64,000 nt of DNA from Streptomyces noursei. Its GTDB lineage: Bacteria; Actinomycetota; Actinomycetes; Streptomycetales; Streptomycetaceae. Made by a program: the position numbers and the translations under genes. Below, in pieces: positions 16,587-26,042 of the stretch (positions within the stretch are counted from its first letter, which is position 1; each line of letters starts with the position of its first letter). Below the pieces are notes generated by a model. The model searched no databases, had not been told where the DNA came from, and was given only the letters and a program-made list of their open reading frames with translations. The stretch spans positions 1-64,000 of the forward strand of contig NZ_LWBU01000280.1 of assembly GCF_001646665.1 (NCBI RefSeq), written 5' to 3'.

Positions 16587-18290
16587 ATGGCCCGCAAGAC
16601 CGTGGCCGCCGCGCTCGCCCTCGTGGCCGGAGCCGCCGTGGCCGTCACGGCACCCCCCACCCCCGCCGCCGCGGCCCCGCCCGGCGACAAGGACGTCACG
16701 GCCGTGATGTTCGAGTGGACCTTCGCCTCGGTGGCCAAGGCGTGCACCGACAGCCTCGGCCCCGCCGGGTACGGCTACGTCCAGGTCTCCCCGCCCCAGG
16801 AGCACATCCAGGGCAGCCAGTGGTGGACCTCGTACCAGCCCGTCAGCTACCGCATCGCCGGCCGCCTCGGCGACCGGGCGGCCTTCCAGTCCATGGTGAA
16901 CACCTGCCACGCCGCGGGCGTCAAGGTCGTCGTCGACACCGTCATCAACCACATGGCGGCCGGCAACGGCACCGGCACCGGCGGCACGGCGTACACCAAG
17001 TACGGCTACCCCGGGTTGTACTCGGCGCCCGACATGAACGACTGCACCGCCCAGATCTCCAACTACCAGGACCGGGCGAACGTCCAGAACTGCGAACTCG
17101 TCGGGCTCGCCGACCTCGACACCGGCGAGGAGTACGTCCGCACCAAGATCGCCGGCTATATGAACGACCTGCTGACGCTCGGCGTCGACGGCTTCCGCAT
17201 CGACGCCGCCAAGCACATGCCGGCGAACGACCTGGCGGCCATCAAGGCCAAGCTCACCAACCCGGGCGTCTACTGGAAGCAGGAGGCGATCCACGGGGCC
17301 GGCGAGGCCGTCTCGCCCAGCGAGTACCTCGGCAACGGCGACGTCCAGGAGTTCCGCTACGCCCGCGACCTCAAGCGCGTCTTCCTCGGCGAGAACCTCG
17401 CGTACCTGAAGAACTTCGGCGAGGCCTGGGGCCACATGGAGTCCGGCAGGTCCGGCGTCTTCGTCGACAACCACGACACCGAGCGCGGCGGCGACACGCT
17501 GAACTACAAGAACGGCTCCGCGTACACCCTCGCCAACGTCTTCATGCTGGCCTGGCCGTACGGCTCCCCGGACGTCCACTCCGGCTACGAGTGGACCGAC
17601 AAGGACGCCGGCCCGCCCGGCGGCGGCAACGTCGGCGCCTGCTACAGCGACGGCTGGAAGTGCCAGCACGCCTGGCGCGAGATCGCCTCCATGGTCGCCT
17701 TCCGGAACGTGGCCCGCGGTCAGGGCGTCACGAACTGGTGGGACAACGGCGGCGACCAGATCGCCTTCGGGCGCGGCACCAAGGCGTACGTGGCCATCAA
17801 CCACGAGACGTCCGCCCTCACCCGGACGTTCCAGACCTCGCTGCCCGCCGGCGACTACTGCGACGTCCAGAACAACCGGCCCGTGACCGTCGACGGCTCC
17901 GGCCGCTTCACGGCGACGCTCGCCGCCGGCACGGCCGTCGCCCTGCACGCCGGCGCCCGCACCTGCGGCGCCGGATCCACCACGCCGCCGCCCGCCACCA
18001 CGGGCGCGTCCTTCGCCGTGAACGCCACCACCGCCCCCGGCGAGAACATCCACGTCACCGGCAACCTGGCCGCCCTCGGCAACTGGAACACCGCCGCCGC
18101 GCCCAAGCTGGACCCGGCCGCCTACCCGGTGTGGAAGCTCGACGTGGCACTCCCGGCCGGCACGTCCTTCCAGTACAAGTACGTCCGCAAGGACGCCGCG
18201 GGGAACGTCACCTGGGAGTCCGGCGCCAACCGCACCGCGACCGTCCCAGCCTCCGGCACCGTCACCCTGAACGACACGTTCCGCTCCTGA
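16587..18290 (+). CDS. aml: Secreted alpha-amylase with C-terminal CBM20 starch-binding domain
   Basis: The product has 567 residues. A signal peptide occupies about residues 1-29 (MARKTVAAALALVAGAAVAV...AAAA). The GH13 catalytic domain spans roughly residues 35-460, with VDTVINHM, LGVDGFRIDAAKHM (nucleophile Asp), KQEAIHG (Glu) and VDNHDTERGG (Asp), the motif set of actinobacterial and animal-type amylases. A short T/P linker leads to a CBM20 domain (about 470-567: HVTGNLAALGNWNTAAAPKL and FQYKYVRKDAAGNVTWE). It should cut internal alpha-1,4 bonds of starch outside the cell. A strong AGGAGG site precedes the start. Two CTTGCAG-type operators flank its promoter, so LacI/MalR control is expected. 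Confidence 0.95.
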   Translation: MARKTVAAALALVAGAAVAVTAPPTPAAAAPPGDKDVTAVMFEWTFASVAKACTDSLGPAGYGYVQVSPPQEHIQGSQWWTSYQPVSYRIAGRLGDRAAFQSMVNTCHAAGVKVVVDTVINHMAAGNGTGTGGTAYTKYGYPGLYSAPDMNDCTAQISNYQDRANVQNCELVGLADLDTGEEYVRTKIAGYMNDLLTLGVDGFRIDAAKHMPANDLAAIKAKLTNPGVYWKQEAIHGAGEAVSPSEYLGNGDVQEFRYARDLKRVFLGENLAYLKNFGEAWGHMESGRSGVFVDNHDTERGGDTLNYKNGSAYTLANVFMLAWPYGSPDVHSGYEWTDKDAGPPGGGNVGACYSDGWKCQHAWREIASMVAFRNVARGQGVTNWWDNGGDQIAFGRGTKAYVAINHETSALTRTFQTSLPAGDYCDVQNNRPVTVDGSGRFTATLAAGTAVALHAGARTCGAGSTTPPPATTGASFAVNATTAPGENIHVTGNLAALGNWNTAAAPKLDPAAYPVWKLDVALPAGTSFQYKYVRKDAAGNVTWESGANRTATVPASGTVTLNDTFRS

Positions 18291-18312
18291 CCCCGGGTAC
18301 GCCCGCACATCC

Positions 18313-18344
18313 GCCGCCCCGCGCCCTCCCCGGCCCGGGGCGGC
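18313..18344 (+). terminator. Hairpin between amylase and pullulanase genes
   Basis: GCCGCCCCG and CGGGGCGGC form a nine-base stem with a 14-base loop in the 97-bp gap. It may be a weak or partial terminator or an RNA-stabilising stem, since no separate promoter is evident for the next gene. Confidence 0.4.
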
Positions 18345-18387
18345 TCGCAACCCCGTCTGAAGCAACCCTCCTCGAGGAGATCCGGCC

Positions 18388-21300
18388 TTGATACGCCCCC
18401 GATCCCTGCCGCGCGAGCCGCGCGACCCGCGCATGTCGCGCGTCCCGCGCAGAACCGCGGCCGCCCTCGCGGCGGCCACGGTCGCGGCACTCGTCCCGGC
18501 CCTGCCGGCGACCGCCGCCCCCGCGCCCCCCGCCCCGCCGTCCGACAAGGCACTCGCGGGCGAGCCCGCCCGGCACGACCTGACCCGCGAGCAGTTCTAC
18601 TTCGTCCTGCCCGACCGGTTCGCCAACGGCGACCCCCGCAACGACCGCGGCGGACTGACCGGATCCCGCCTCACCACCGGCCACGACCCCGCCGACAAGG
18701 GCTTCTACCAGGGCGGCGACCTCAAGGGGCTCACCGACCGGCTCGACTACATCAAGGGCCTGGGCACCACCGCCATCTGGATGGCGCCCATCTTCAAGAA
18801 CCAGCCCGTCCAGGGCGAGGGCAAGGACGCCTCGGCCGGCTACCACGGCTACTGGATCACCGACTTCACCCAGGTCGACCCGCACTTCGGCACCAACGCC
18901 GACCTCGAAAGACTCATCGACAAGGCCCACGCCAAGGGCATGAAGGTCTTCTTCGACGTCATCACCAACCACACCGCCGACGTCGTCGACTACAAGGAGA
19001 AGTCCTACAACTACCTCTCCAAGGGCGCCTTCCCCTACCTCACCAAGGACGGCGTCCCCTTCGACGACGCCGACTACGCCGACGGCACCGAGCCGTTCCC
19101 GAAGACCGACCGCGACTCCTTCCCGCGCACCCCGGTCGTCCCCGATGCCAAGAAGAACCTCAAGGTCCCCTCCTGGCTCAACGACCCCACGATGTACCAC
19201 AACCGGGGCGACTCGACCTTCGCCGGCGAGTCCTCCACCCAGGGCGACTTCGCCGGCCTGGACGACCTGTGGACCGAGCGTCCCGAGGTCGTCGACGGCA
19301 TGGAGAAGATCTACCAGCGCTGGGTGCGCGACTTCGACATCGACGGCTTCCGAATCGACACCGTCAAGCACGTCAACTCGGAGTTCTGGACCCAGTGGGC
19401 CACCGCCCTCGACGCGTACGCCGCGAAGCGCGGCCGGGACGACTTCTTCATGTTCGGTGAGGTCTACTCCGCCGACCCGGCCGTCACCGCCCCCTACGTC
19501 ACCCGGGGCAGGCTCGACGCCACCCTCGACTTCCCCTTCCAGGACGCCGCCCGCCGGTACGCCTCCCAGGGCGGTCCCGCCACCAAGCTCTCCGAGCTGT
19601 TCGCCCAGGACTACCGCTACACCACCGACAAGGCCAACGCCTACGAGTCGGTGCCCTTCCTCGGCAACCACGACATGGGCCGCTTCGGCACCTTCCTGAA
19701 GCAGGACAACGAAGGGGCCGGCGACGCCGAACTGGTCAAGCGCTACCGGCTCGCCAACGAGCTGATGTTCCTCAGCCGCGGCAACCCGGTCGTCTACTAC
19801 GGCGACGAGCAGGGCTTCACCGGCGCCGGCGGCGACAAGGACGCCCGCCAGACCCTGTTCGCGTCGAAGACCGCCGACTACCTCGACGACGACCAGCTCG
19901 GCACCGACCGCACGCACGCCACCGACGCGTACGACACCGGCCACCCCCTCTACCGCTCCATCGCCGCCCTCGCCCGGCTCACCAAGGCCCACCCGGCCCT
20001 CCGCGACGGCATCCAGACCGAGCGGCACGCCGACCCGGGCCAGGGCGTCTACGCCTTCTCCCGCACGGACGCCAAGGCGCGCACCGAGTACGTCGTCGCC
20101 GTCAACAACGCCACCACCGCCAAGACCGTGGAGCTGACCACCGACTCCCCGGACACCGCGTTCCGCTACCTGTACGGCGGCACCGGCACCGTCACGACCG
20201 GCGGCGACAGGCTGAAGCTGACGGTGCCCGCCCTGTCCTCCGTGGTCCTCAGGGCCGGCAAGCCCGTCCCGGCCCCGGCCACCGCCCCCACCCTCACGCT
20301 CAAGGCCCCGGCCGCCGGCGCCACCGGCACCGTCGAGGTCACCGCGGACGTCGACGGCGGCAGCCTGAACCGCGTCGTCTTCGCCGCCCAGACCGGCAAC
20401 GGCAAGTGGCAGACCCTCGGCTCGGCCGACCACGCCCCGTACAAGGTCACCCACCACGTCCCGGCCTCCGTGGCGGCAGGCACCGCCCTGCGCTACAAGG
20501 CCGTCGTCATCGACAGCACCGGCCGCACCGCCGGCGCCCTCGCCGCCACCACCGCCGGACAGGCACCGAAGCCCGGCAAGCCCAGCGCCGTCGACCGCGA
20601 CTACGCCGTCGTCCACTACCAGCGGCCCGACGGCGACTACGACGGCTGGCAGCTGCGGACGGGATCCACCACCACCGCCGCCTTCACCGGCCGCGACGCC
20701 TACGGCGCCTTCGCCTGGGTCAAGGTCGAGGACGGCGCCACGTCCGTCCCGTACACCGTCGAGAAGAACGGCACCCCCGACGGCCCGCAGCGCACCCTCG
20801 ACCTCGCCGCCACCGGCGAGGTGTGGATCAAGCAGGGCTCCGACGCCCAGCAGAACAAGGCACCGGACGGCGCCTACCCGCCGCAGGACCAGGGCAAGGC
20901 CGTCATCCACTACCACCGCCCCGACGGCGCGTACGACGGCTGGGGCCTGCACACCTGGACCGGCGCCGCCACCCCCACCGACTGGTCCAAGCCCCTCCAG
21001 CCCGTGAAGAAGGACGCCTTCGGCCTCACCTTCGAAGTACCGCTCGCCGCCGGGGCCACGTCCCTCTCCTACATCGTCCACAAGGGCGACGAGAAGGACA
21101 TCCCCGCCGACCGGTCCCTCGACTTCGGCACGTACGGCAAGGAGGTCTGGCTCCTCACCGGCGACACCGGCTACCTGCTGCCCACCACCGGCGCCGCCCC
21201 CGCCCTCGACCTCACCAGGGCCGAGGCCCAGTGGATCGACGCCGGCACCGTCGTCTGGAAGGTCAAGTCCGCGCCCGGCACCAGCACCCAGCTCGTCTAC

Positions 21301-23778
21301 GACGCGGACGGCGGCATCACCGCCCCGGACGGCGCCCTCTCCGACGAGGGACGGTGGCTGCGCCTGAACCCGGGCACGCTCACCGACCCGCAGAAGGCGA
21401 AGTACCCGCACCTCAAGGAGTACCCGGCCTTCACCCTCGACCCCCGCGACGCCGACCGGGTCCGCACCGCGCTGCGCGGCCAGCTGCTCGCCACCCACCG
21501 CGCCCCCAACGGCGCCCTGCTCGCCGCCACCGGCGTCCAGATCCCGGGCGTCCTCGACGACCTGTACGGCGCCGGCGCCAAGCGGAAGGCCCTCGGCCCC
21601 GTCTTCCGCGACGGCACACCCACCCTCTCCCTCTGGGCGCCCACCGCCCAGAGCGTCGCCCTCGACCTCGACGGCCGGCGCGTGGCGATGAAGCGCGACG
21701 CGGCCACCGGCGTCTGGTCGGTCACCGGCAACAGGAGCTGGAAGAACAAGCCGTACCGGTACGAGGTCAAGGTCTGGGCGCCCACCGTCCAGAAGGTCGT
21801 CACCAACAAGGTCACCGACCCCTACTCCACCGCCCTCACCGCCGACTCCGCCCGCAGCCTGGTCACCGACCTCGCCGACCCGAAGCTCGCCCCCAAGGGC
21901 TGGACCTCCCTGAAGAAGCCGGCCGCCACCCCGCTGCGGGACGCGCAGATCCAGGAGCTGCACGTCCGCGACTTCTCCGTCGCGGACCGCACCTCCAAGC
22001 ACCCGGGCGGCTACCTCGCCTTCACCGACACCGCGTCGGACGGCATGAAGCACCTGAAGAAGCTGGCCGGCAGCGGCACCTCCTACGTGCACCTGCTGCC
22101 CGTCTTCGACATCGGCACCATCCCCGAGAAGAAGTCCGCTCAGGCCACCCCCGACTGCGACCTGAAGGCGTACGCCCCCGACTCCGACGAGCAGCAGGCG
22201 TGCGTGTCCAAGGCCGCCGCCAAGGACGCCTTCAACTGGGGCTACGATCCGCTGCACTACACCGTCCCCGAGGGTTCCTACGCCTCCGACCCGGACGGCA
22301 CGCGCCGCACGGTCGAGTTCCGGCAGATGGTCCAGGGCCTCAACGGGGCCGGGCTGCGCACCGTCATGGACGTGGTCTACAACCACACCGTGGCGAGCGG
22401 CCAGTCGGACAAGTCCGTCCTCGACAGGATCGTCCCCGGCTACTACCAGCGGCTCCTCGCCGACGGCACCGTCGCCACCTCCACCTGCTGCGCCAACACC
22501 GCGCCCGAGAACACCATGATGGGCAAGCTCGTCGTCGACTCGGTCGTCACCTGGGCCAAGGCGTACAAGGTGGACGGCTTCCGCTTCGACCTGATGGGCC
22601 ACCACCCCAAGGCCAACATGCTGGAGGTCAGGAAGGCCCTCGACGCCCTCACGGTCGCGAAGGACGGCGTCGACGGAAAGAAGATCATCCTGTACGGCGA
22701 GGGCTGGAACTTCGGCGAGATCGCCGACGACGCCCGCTTCGTCCAGGCCACCCAGAAGAACATGGCCGGCACCGGCATCGCGACCTTCTCCGACCGCGCC
22801 CGCGACGCCGTGCGCGGCGGCGGCCCCTTCGACGCCGACCCCGGCGTCCAGGGCTTCGCCTCCGGCCTGTTCACCGACCCCAACACGTCCGAGGCCAACG
22901 GCACCCCGGCCGAGCAGAAGGCCCGCCTCCTGCACTACCAGGACCTGATCAAGGTCGGCCTGTCCGGCAACCTCGCCTCCTACACCTTCACCGACACCTC
23001 GGGGAAGAAGGTCAAGGGCTCCGAGGTCGACTACAACGGCGCCCCCGCCGGCTACGCCGCCGCCCCCGGCGACGCCCTCGCCTACGCGGACGCCCACGAC
23101 AACGAGACCCTGTACGACGCGCTCGCCTTCAAGCTCCCGGCGGCCACGTCCCCCGACGACCGCGCCAGGATGCAGGTCCTCGCCATGGCGACGGCCGCGC
23201 TCTCCCAGGGCCCGGCGCTCTCCCAGGCGGGCAGCGACCTGCTCCGCTCCAAGTCGCTGGACCGCAACTCCTACGACAGCGGCGACTGGTTCAACGTCCT
23301 CAACTGGGACTGCCGGGCCGGCAACGGCTTCGGGCGCGGCCTGCCGCCGGCCGCCGACAACAAGGACAAGTGGTCCTTCGGCAAGCCGCTGCTGACCTCC
23401 CCGTCCCTCACGGTCGGCTGCCCGCAGATCACCGGCGCCTCCGCCGCCTACCGGGACCTGCTGAAGCTCCGTACGACGGAGAAGGCCTTCAGCCTGTCCA
23501 CCGCCGAGCAGGTCCAGGACGCCCTGGACTTCCCGCTCTCCGGCACGGAGGAGACCCCCGGCGTGATCACCATGCGCCTCGGTGACCTGGTCGTGGTCTT
23601 CAACGCCACGCCCGCGAAGCAGACGCAGACCGTCGGCGCCCTGGCCGGCGAGGACCACGTCCTCCACCCGGTCCAGGCGAACGGCTCCGACGCCACCGTC
23701 AAGACCTCCTCCTACGAGGCGGCCACCGGCACCTTCACGGTCCCGGCCCGCACCGTGGCGGTGTTCACCCGGCGGTAG
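18388..23778 (+). CDS. pulA: Secreted bifunctional alpha-amylase/pullulanase
   Basis: This giant secreted enzyme has 1,796 residues if it starts at the TTG, which follows GAGGAG by about eight bases; a later ATG at 18433 lacks a site. A signal peptide ends near residue 48 (ATAAPAPPAP). The first half is a complete GH13 amylase: DGFRIDTVKHV near 318, FGEVYSADP near 356, LGNHDMGRF near 424. Two CBM41-like repeats follow near 735 (VVHYQRPDGDYDGWQLRTGS) and 836 (VIHYHRPDGAYDGWGLHTW). A CBM48-containing pullulanase ends the chain: DVVYNHT, DGFRFDLMGHH near 1395, YGEGWNFGE near 1437, HDNETLYD near 1569. It should cut both alpha-1,4 bonds and alpha-1,6 branch points of starch. It is probably co-transcribed with the amylase gene. 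Confidence 0.94.
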   Translation: MIRPRSLPREPRDPRMSRVPRRTAAALAAATVAALVPALPATAAPAPPAPPSDKALAGEPARHDLTREQFYFVLPDRFANGDPRNDRGGLTGSRLTTGHDPADKGFYQGGDLKGLTDRLDYIKGLGTTAIWMAPIFKNQPVQGEGKDASAGYHGYWITDFTQVDPHFGTNADLERLIDKAHAKGMKVFFDVITNHTADVVDYKEKSYNYLSKGAFPYLTKDGVPFDDADYADGTEPFPKTDRDSFPRTPVVPDAKKNLKVPSWLNDPTMYHNRGDSTFAGESSTQGDFAGLDDLWTERPEVVDGMEKIYQRWVRDFDIDGFRIDTVKHVNSEFWTQWATALDAYAAKRGRDDFFMFGEVYSADPAVTAPYVTRGRLDATLDFPFQDAARRYASQGGPATKLSELFAQDYRYTTDKANAYESVPFLGNHDMGRFGTFLKQDNEGAGDAELVKRYRLANELMFLSRGNPVVYYGDEQGFTGAGGDKDARQTLFASKTADYLDDDQLGTDRTHATDAYDTGHPLYRSIAALARLTKAHPALRDGIQTERHADPGQGVYAFSRTDAKARTEYVVAVNNATTAKTVELTTDSPDTAFRYLYGGTGTVTTGGDRLKLTVPALSSVVLRAGKPVPAPATAPTLTLKAPAAGATGTVEVTADVDGGSLNRVVFAAQTGNGKWQTLGSADHAPYKVTHHVPASVAAGTALRYKAVVIDSTGRTAGALAATTAGQAPKPGKPSAVDRDYAVVHYQRPDGDYDGWQLRTGSTTTAAFTGRDAYGAFAWVKVEDGATSVPYTVEKNGTPDGPQRTLDLAATGEVWIKQGSDAQQNKAPDGAYPPQDQGKAVIHYHRPDGAYDGWGLHTWTGAATPTDWSKPLQPVKKDAFGLTFEVPLAAGATSLSYIVHKGDEKDIPADRSLDFGTYGKEVWLLTGDTGYLLPTTGAAPALDLTRAEAQWIDAGTVVWKVKSAPGTSTQLVYDADGGITAPDGALSDEGRWLRLNPGTLTDPQKAKYPHLKEYPAFTLDPRDADRVRTALRGQLLATHRAPNGALLAATGVQIPGVLDDLYGAGAKRKALGPVFRDGTPTLSLWAPTAQSVALDLDGRRVAMKRDAATGVWSVTGNRSWKNKPYRYEVKVWAPTVQKVVTNKVTDPYSTALTADSARSLVTDLADPKLAPKGWTSLKKPAATPLRDAQIQELHVRDFSVADRTSKHPGGYLAFTDTASDGMKHLKKLAGSGTSYVHLLPVFDIGTIPEKKSAQATPDCDLKAYAPDSDEQQACVSKAAAKDAFNWGYDPLHYTVPEGSYASDPDGTRRTVEFRQMVQGLNGAGLRTVMDVVYNHTVASGQSDKSVLDRIVPGYYQRLLADGTVATSTCCANTAPENTMMGKLVVDSVVTWAKAYKVDGFRFDLMGHHPKANMLEVRKALDALTVAKDGVDGKKIILYGEGWNFGEIADDARFVQATQKNMAGTGIATFSDRARDAVRGGGPFDADPGVQGFASGLFTDPNTSEANGTPAEQKARLLHYQDLIKVGLSGNLASYTFTDTSGKKVKGSEVDYNGAPAGYAAAPGDALAYADAHDNETLYDALAFKLPAATSPDDRARMQVLAMATAALSQGPALSQAGSDLLRSKSLDRNSYDSGDWFNVLNWDCRAGNGFGRGLPPAADNKDKWSFGKPLLTSPSLTVGCPQITGASAAYRDLLKLRTTEKAFSLSTAEQVQDALDFPLSGTEETPGVITMRLGDLVVVFNATPAKQTQTVGALAGEDHVLHPVQANGSDATVKTSSYEAATGTFTVPARTVAVFTRR

Positions 23779-23786
23779 ACCCGCGG

Positions 23787-23831
23787 CGGGGCGCCACGGA
23801 CCGGACACCTGCTCCGGCCCGTGGCGCCCCG
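23787..23831 (+). terminator. Terminator after the pullulanase gene
   Basis: CGGGGCGCCACGG (23787-23799) pairs perfectly with CCGTGGCGCCCCG (23819-23831); an inner CCGG/CCGG stem strengthens the hairpin. It closes the glucan-degradation island. Confidence 0.75.
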
Positions 23832-23879
23832 CTCTATCGTGGCCCGGACCCACGACACGGACCCACGGGAGTGCCACCC

Positions 23880-24230
23880 ATGCCGCAGATCACCGTCGAC
23901 TACTCCGCCTCCCTCGACGACGACTTCGACCGCCGGGGCTTCGCGCTGGCCCTGCACCCCCTGGTCGTCGAGACGGTCGGCGCCCGGCTCGCCGCCTGCA
24001 AGACCCGCACCCGCCGCGCGGAGGACACCGTGACCGGGGACGGCTCCGCCGACGACGCCCTGATCCACGTCGGCATCGACCTGCTGGCCGGGCGCAGCGA
24101 CGAGGCCAAGGCCCGGCTGACCGAAGCGGTCCTCGCGCTCGTAGCGGAGTACGTCGAGCCGGCCGAGGGCCGGGTGCTGCACGTCTCCGCCGAGGTCCAC
24201 GACCTCGACCCCTCGTACCGCTCGCGCTGA
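23880..24230 (+). CDS. 5-carboxymethyl-2-hydroxymuconate isomerase-like (tautomerase superfamily) protein
   Basis: The product is 116 residues. After the initiator Met the first residue is Pro (MPQITVDYSASL), as expected for a tautomerase whose catalytic base is the N-terminal proline. Length and the C-terminal strand (RVLHVSAEVHDLDPSYRSR) match the CHMI family, which acts in homoprotocatechuate breakdown, although no other genes of that pathway are near. The ATG at 23880 is chosen over the upstream GTG at 23871 because GGGAG is correctly spaced for it and because it exposes Pro1. The physiological substrate is unknown. Confidence 0.8.
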   Translation: MPQITVDYSASLDDDFDRRGFALALHPLVVETVGARLAACKTRTRRAEDTVTGDGSADDALIHVGIDLLAGRSDEAKARLTEAVLALVAEYVEPAEGRVLHVSAEVHDLDPSYRSR

Positions 24231-24260
24231 CGCGCACCGGGCGGCACCGCCGGACACTCC

Positions 24261-24983
24261 CTAGACGGGCGTCTGCGCCGTCACCGCCGGGATCTTGGTC
24301 AGCAGCGTCGCCAGCCGGTCGACCAGGTCACCGAACGGCCCGTCGGCCGGCTCGTCGGCCAGCATGTGGATCAGCAGCGACGCCATCTCCCCGTCGTACG
24401 CCGCGCTCACCGACGCCAGCGCCGCGAAGTCGTGCACCAGCTGCAACTGCAGCTCCTCGCGCGGGATCCGGCGCCCGTCCAGCCAGAGCAGCGCCGTCGA
24501 CTCGGCGAGCGACACCCACGACCGCACGACCAGCTCCAGCCGGGCGGGCGGGTCCGTGACGCCGAGATGGGCGAGGATCTGCTCGTACGCGGCCTGGCGC
24601 ACCTCGTCGATCATCGCGTTCGTCGCGGTCGAACCGACCGCCGGCCCGCCGCGCATCAGCGCCGAGAACCCCGGCCCGTGCTCCTCCACGAAGTCGAAGA
24701 ACCGCCCCATGACCCGCAGCAGCCGCGCCCCCAGCGGACCGCGGCGCGGCTCGACGAACCGGGCGGCCAGCTCGTCCGCCGCACGCCGCAGCGCCGCCTC
24801 GTACAGGCTCTGCTTGCCGGGGAAGTAGTGGTAGACCAGCGGCCGGGAGATGCCCGCGGCGGCGGCGATCTCGTCGATCGACACGTCCTCGGGGGAGCGG
24901 CGGCTGAACAGCTCCAGCGCCACCCCGATCAGCTGCTGCCTGCGCTCCTCGACGCCCATCCTGCGCCGCGCCCCGGTCGTCAT
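24261..24983 (-). CDS. TetR-family transcriptional regulator
   Basis: The product is 240 residues. The N-terminal helix-turn-helix is clear: RRQQLIGVALELFSRRSPED, then VSIDEIAAAAGISRPLVYHYFPGKQSL (residues about 15-60). The C-terminal half is an all-helical ligand-binding and dimerisation domain with a TetR_C-type pattern (LVVRSWVSLAESTALLWLDG). It diverges from the small membrane-protein gene at 25057, with 73 bp between starts, so it may regulate that gene or itself. The effector is unknown. Confidence 0.9.
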   Translation of the reverse strand: MTTGARRRMGVEERRQQLIGVALELFSRRSPEDVSIDEIAAAAGISRPLVYHYFPGKQSLYEAALRRAADELAARFVEPRRGPLGARLLRVMGRFFDFVEEHGPGFSALMRGGPAVGSTATNAMIDEVRQAAYEQILAHLGVTDPPARLELVVRSWVSLAESTALLWLDGRRIPREELQLQLVHDFAALASVSAAYDGEMASLLIHMLADEPADGPFGDLVDRLATLLTKIPAVTAQTPV

Positions 24984-25056
24984 GCGAACAGCCTAACGTC
25001 CGCCACCCGCGGCCCTTCGAACAGTGGCCCATACACAGTTCGCTACGCTGCCGGAC

Positions 25057-25350
25057 ATGACCACCCCCGACCCCGGAACCCCGGCACCGCGCCCCGGCCT
25101 CAGCCCCCGCCGGGCCCGCCATCTGCGGATCGCCGCGGCGTCCGTCCTGCTGGTGGCGCTGGCGGTCGTCCTGGTCCTCCGACTGGCCAGCCGGACCTCC
25201 GTACTCGTGGTCGGCGTCTACGGACTCGCCATGATCCTGTGCGGCGTCGTCATCGAGCTCAGCCGCAACGGCCGCACCCGCCTCGGCACCTGGCTCCTCG
25301 CCGCCGGCCTCGTCGCCGCCCTCGCCGCCGACTGGCTGCTGCTGCCGTAA
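25057..25350 (+). CDS. Small membrane protein (DUF3017-like), probably leaderless mRNA
   Basis: The product is 97 residues with three hydrophobic spans after a Pro-rich cytoplasmic tail: IAAASVLLVALAVVLVLRLA, LVVGVYGLAMILCGVVIEL and WLLAAGLVAALAADWLLL. The layout suits the small DUF3017-type actinobacterial membrane proteins, but I cannot confirm the family. A TACGCT hexamer (25044-25049) lies seven bases before the ATG and there is no ribosome-binding site, suggesting a leaderless transcript. A longer frame from the GTG at 25024 is possible but would overlap that -10 box. Confidence 0.65.
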   Translation: MTTPDPGTPAPRPGLSPRRARHLRIAAASVLLVALAVVLVLRLASRTSVLVVGVYGLAMILCGVVIELSRNGRTRLGTWLLAAGLVAALAADWLLLP

Positions 25351-25422
25351 ATGACCGGAGACCGCGCCGGAAAGGATCTACGCTTCGACGTGCCGAACAG
25401 GTGATCAAGGGGAGGGGTGTTC

Positions 25423-25902
25423 GTGCGCAAGACGTTCAAGGGGGTCGCCGCCGGGGCGGCGCTGATCGGTGCCACCGTGCTGGGGTCGGGTACCGCCGTG
25501 GCGGCTCCCAACTGGCAGCCCGTCGCCGGGCCGTTCTACGACTGCGAGACGGCCGTGGAGCACCCGGCCGCGCCGAAGGTCAGGTTCCAGGGGTGCCTCG
25601 TCGTGAGCAGCCTCGGCAAGGCCCAGGTCGTGCTGGTGGCCAACAACTTCTCGGGCAAGCCCGTCACGATGAGCGGCCGCATCGTCAGTGACTTCGGTTC
25701 CGCCGACTGCAACGAGAAGACGCTGCCGACGGGCACGAACCACGCCTGCTACGGACCGACCGACGTCGTCGAGGACTGCTGGGAGTGGCACGCCAGCCAG
25801 GGCGGGCCGTACGGCGGTTACGTCACGCTCACCGTCAACGGTGTGCCGCACCAGGTGAAGTCGTCGGCGGTGTGCCTCAACTGGGGCGAGCCGCCGTTCT
25901 GA
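25423..25902 (+). CDS. Small secreted cysteine-rich protein, function unknown
   Basis: The product is about 159 residues with a clear signal peptide (MRKTFKGVAAGAALIGATVL...AVAA, cleaved near residue 26). The mature chain has six cysteines (FYDCE, GCLVV, DCNEK, HACYG, EDCWEW, AVCLN), enough for three disulfides, and is otherwise rich in beta-prone residues. The GTG at 25423 is preferred over 25417 because GGAGGG then has a six-base spacing. I recognise no domain. The neighbours give no pathway; the downstream gene converges on it. Confidence 0.75.
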   Translation: MRKTFKGVAAGAALIGATVLGSGTAVAAPNWQPVAGPFYDCETAVEHPAAPKVRFQGCLVVSSLGKAQVVLVANNFSGKPVTMSGRIVSDFGSADCNEKTLPTGTNHACYGPTDVVEDCWEWHASQGGPYGGYVTLTVNGVPHQVKSSAVCLNWGEPPF

Positions 25903-26042
25903 CGGGAAGGGCGGTGGGGCACCGGCCGCCGGTGCCCCACCGCCTCACAGGTCCGGCACCAGCCGCCCCCGGGCAGCGCGAGACGCGGAGCTGCGCCGGA
26001 ACCGACGAGCGGGACGCGGGTGCGCGGCCCGCTTTCGCCGGG

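Noticed and set aside
18262..23877. Very long minus-strand open frame antisense to the amylase-pullulanase gene
   Set aside because: It is the shadow of a GC-rich gene: its translation is V/G/L/A/R-rich with no domain, and the plus strand encodes clear GH13 motifs across the same length.
24984..25056. Operator for TetR in its divergent region
   Set aside because: I found no convincing inverted repeat in the 73-bp gap.
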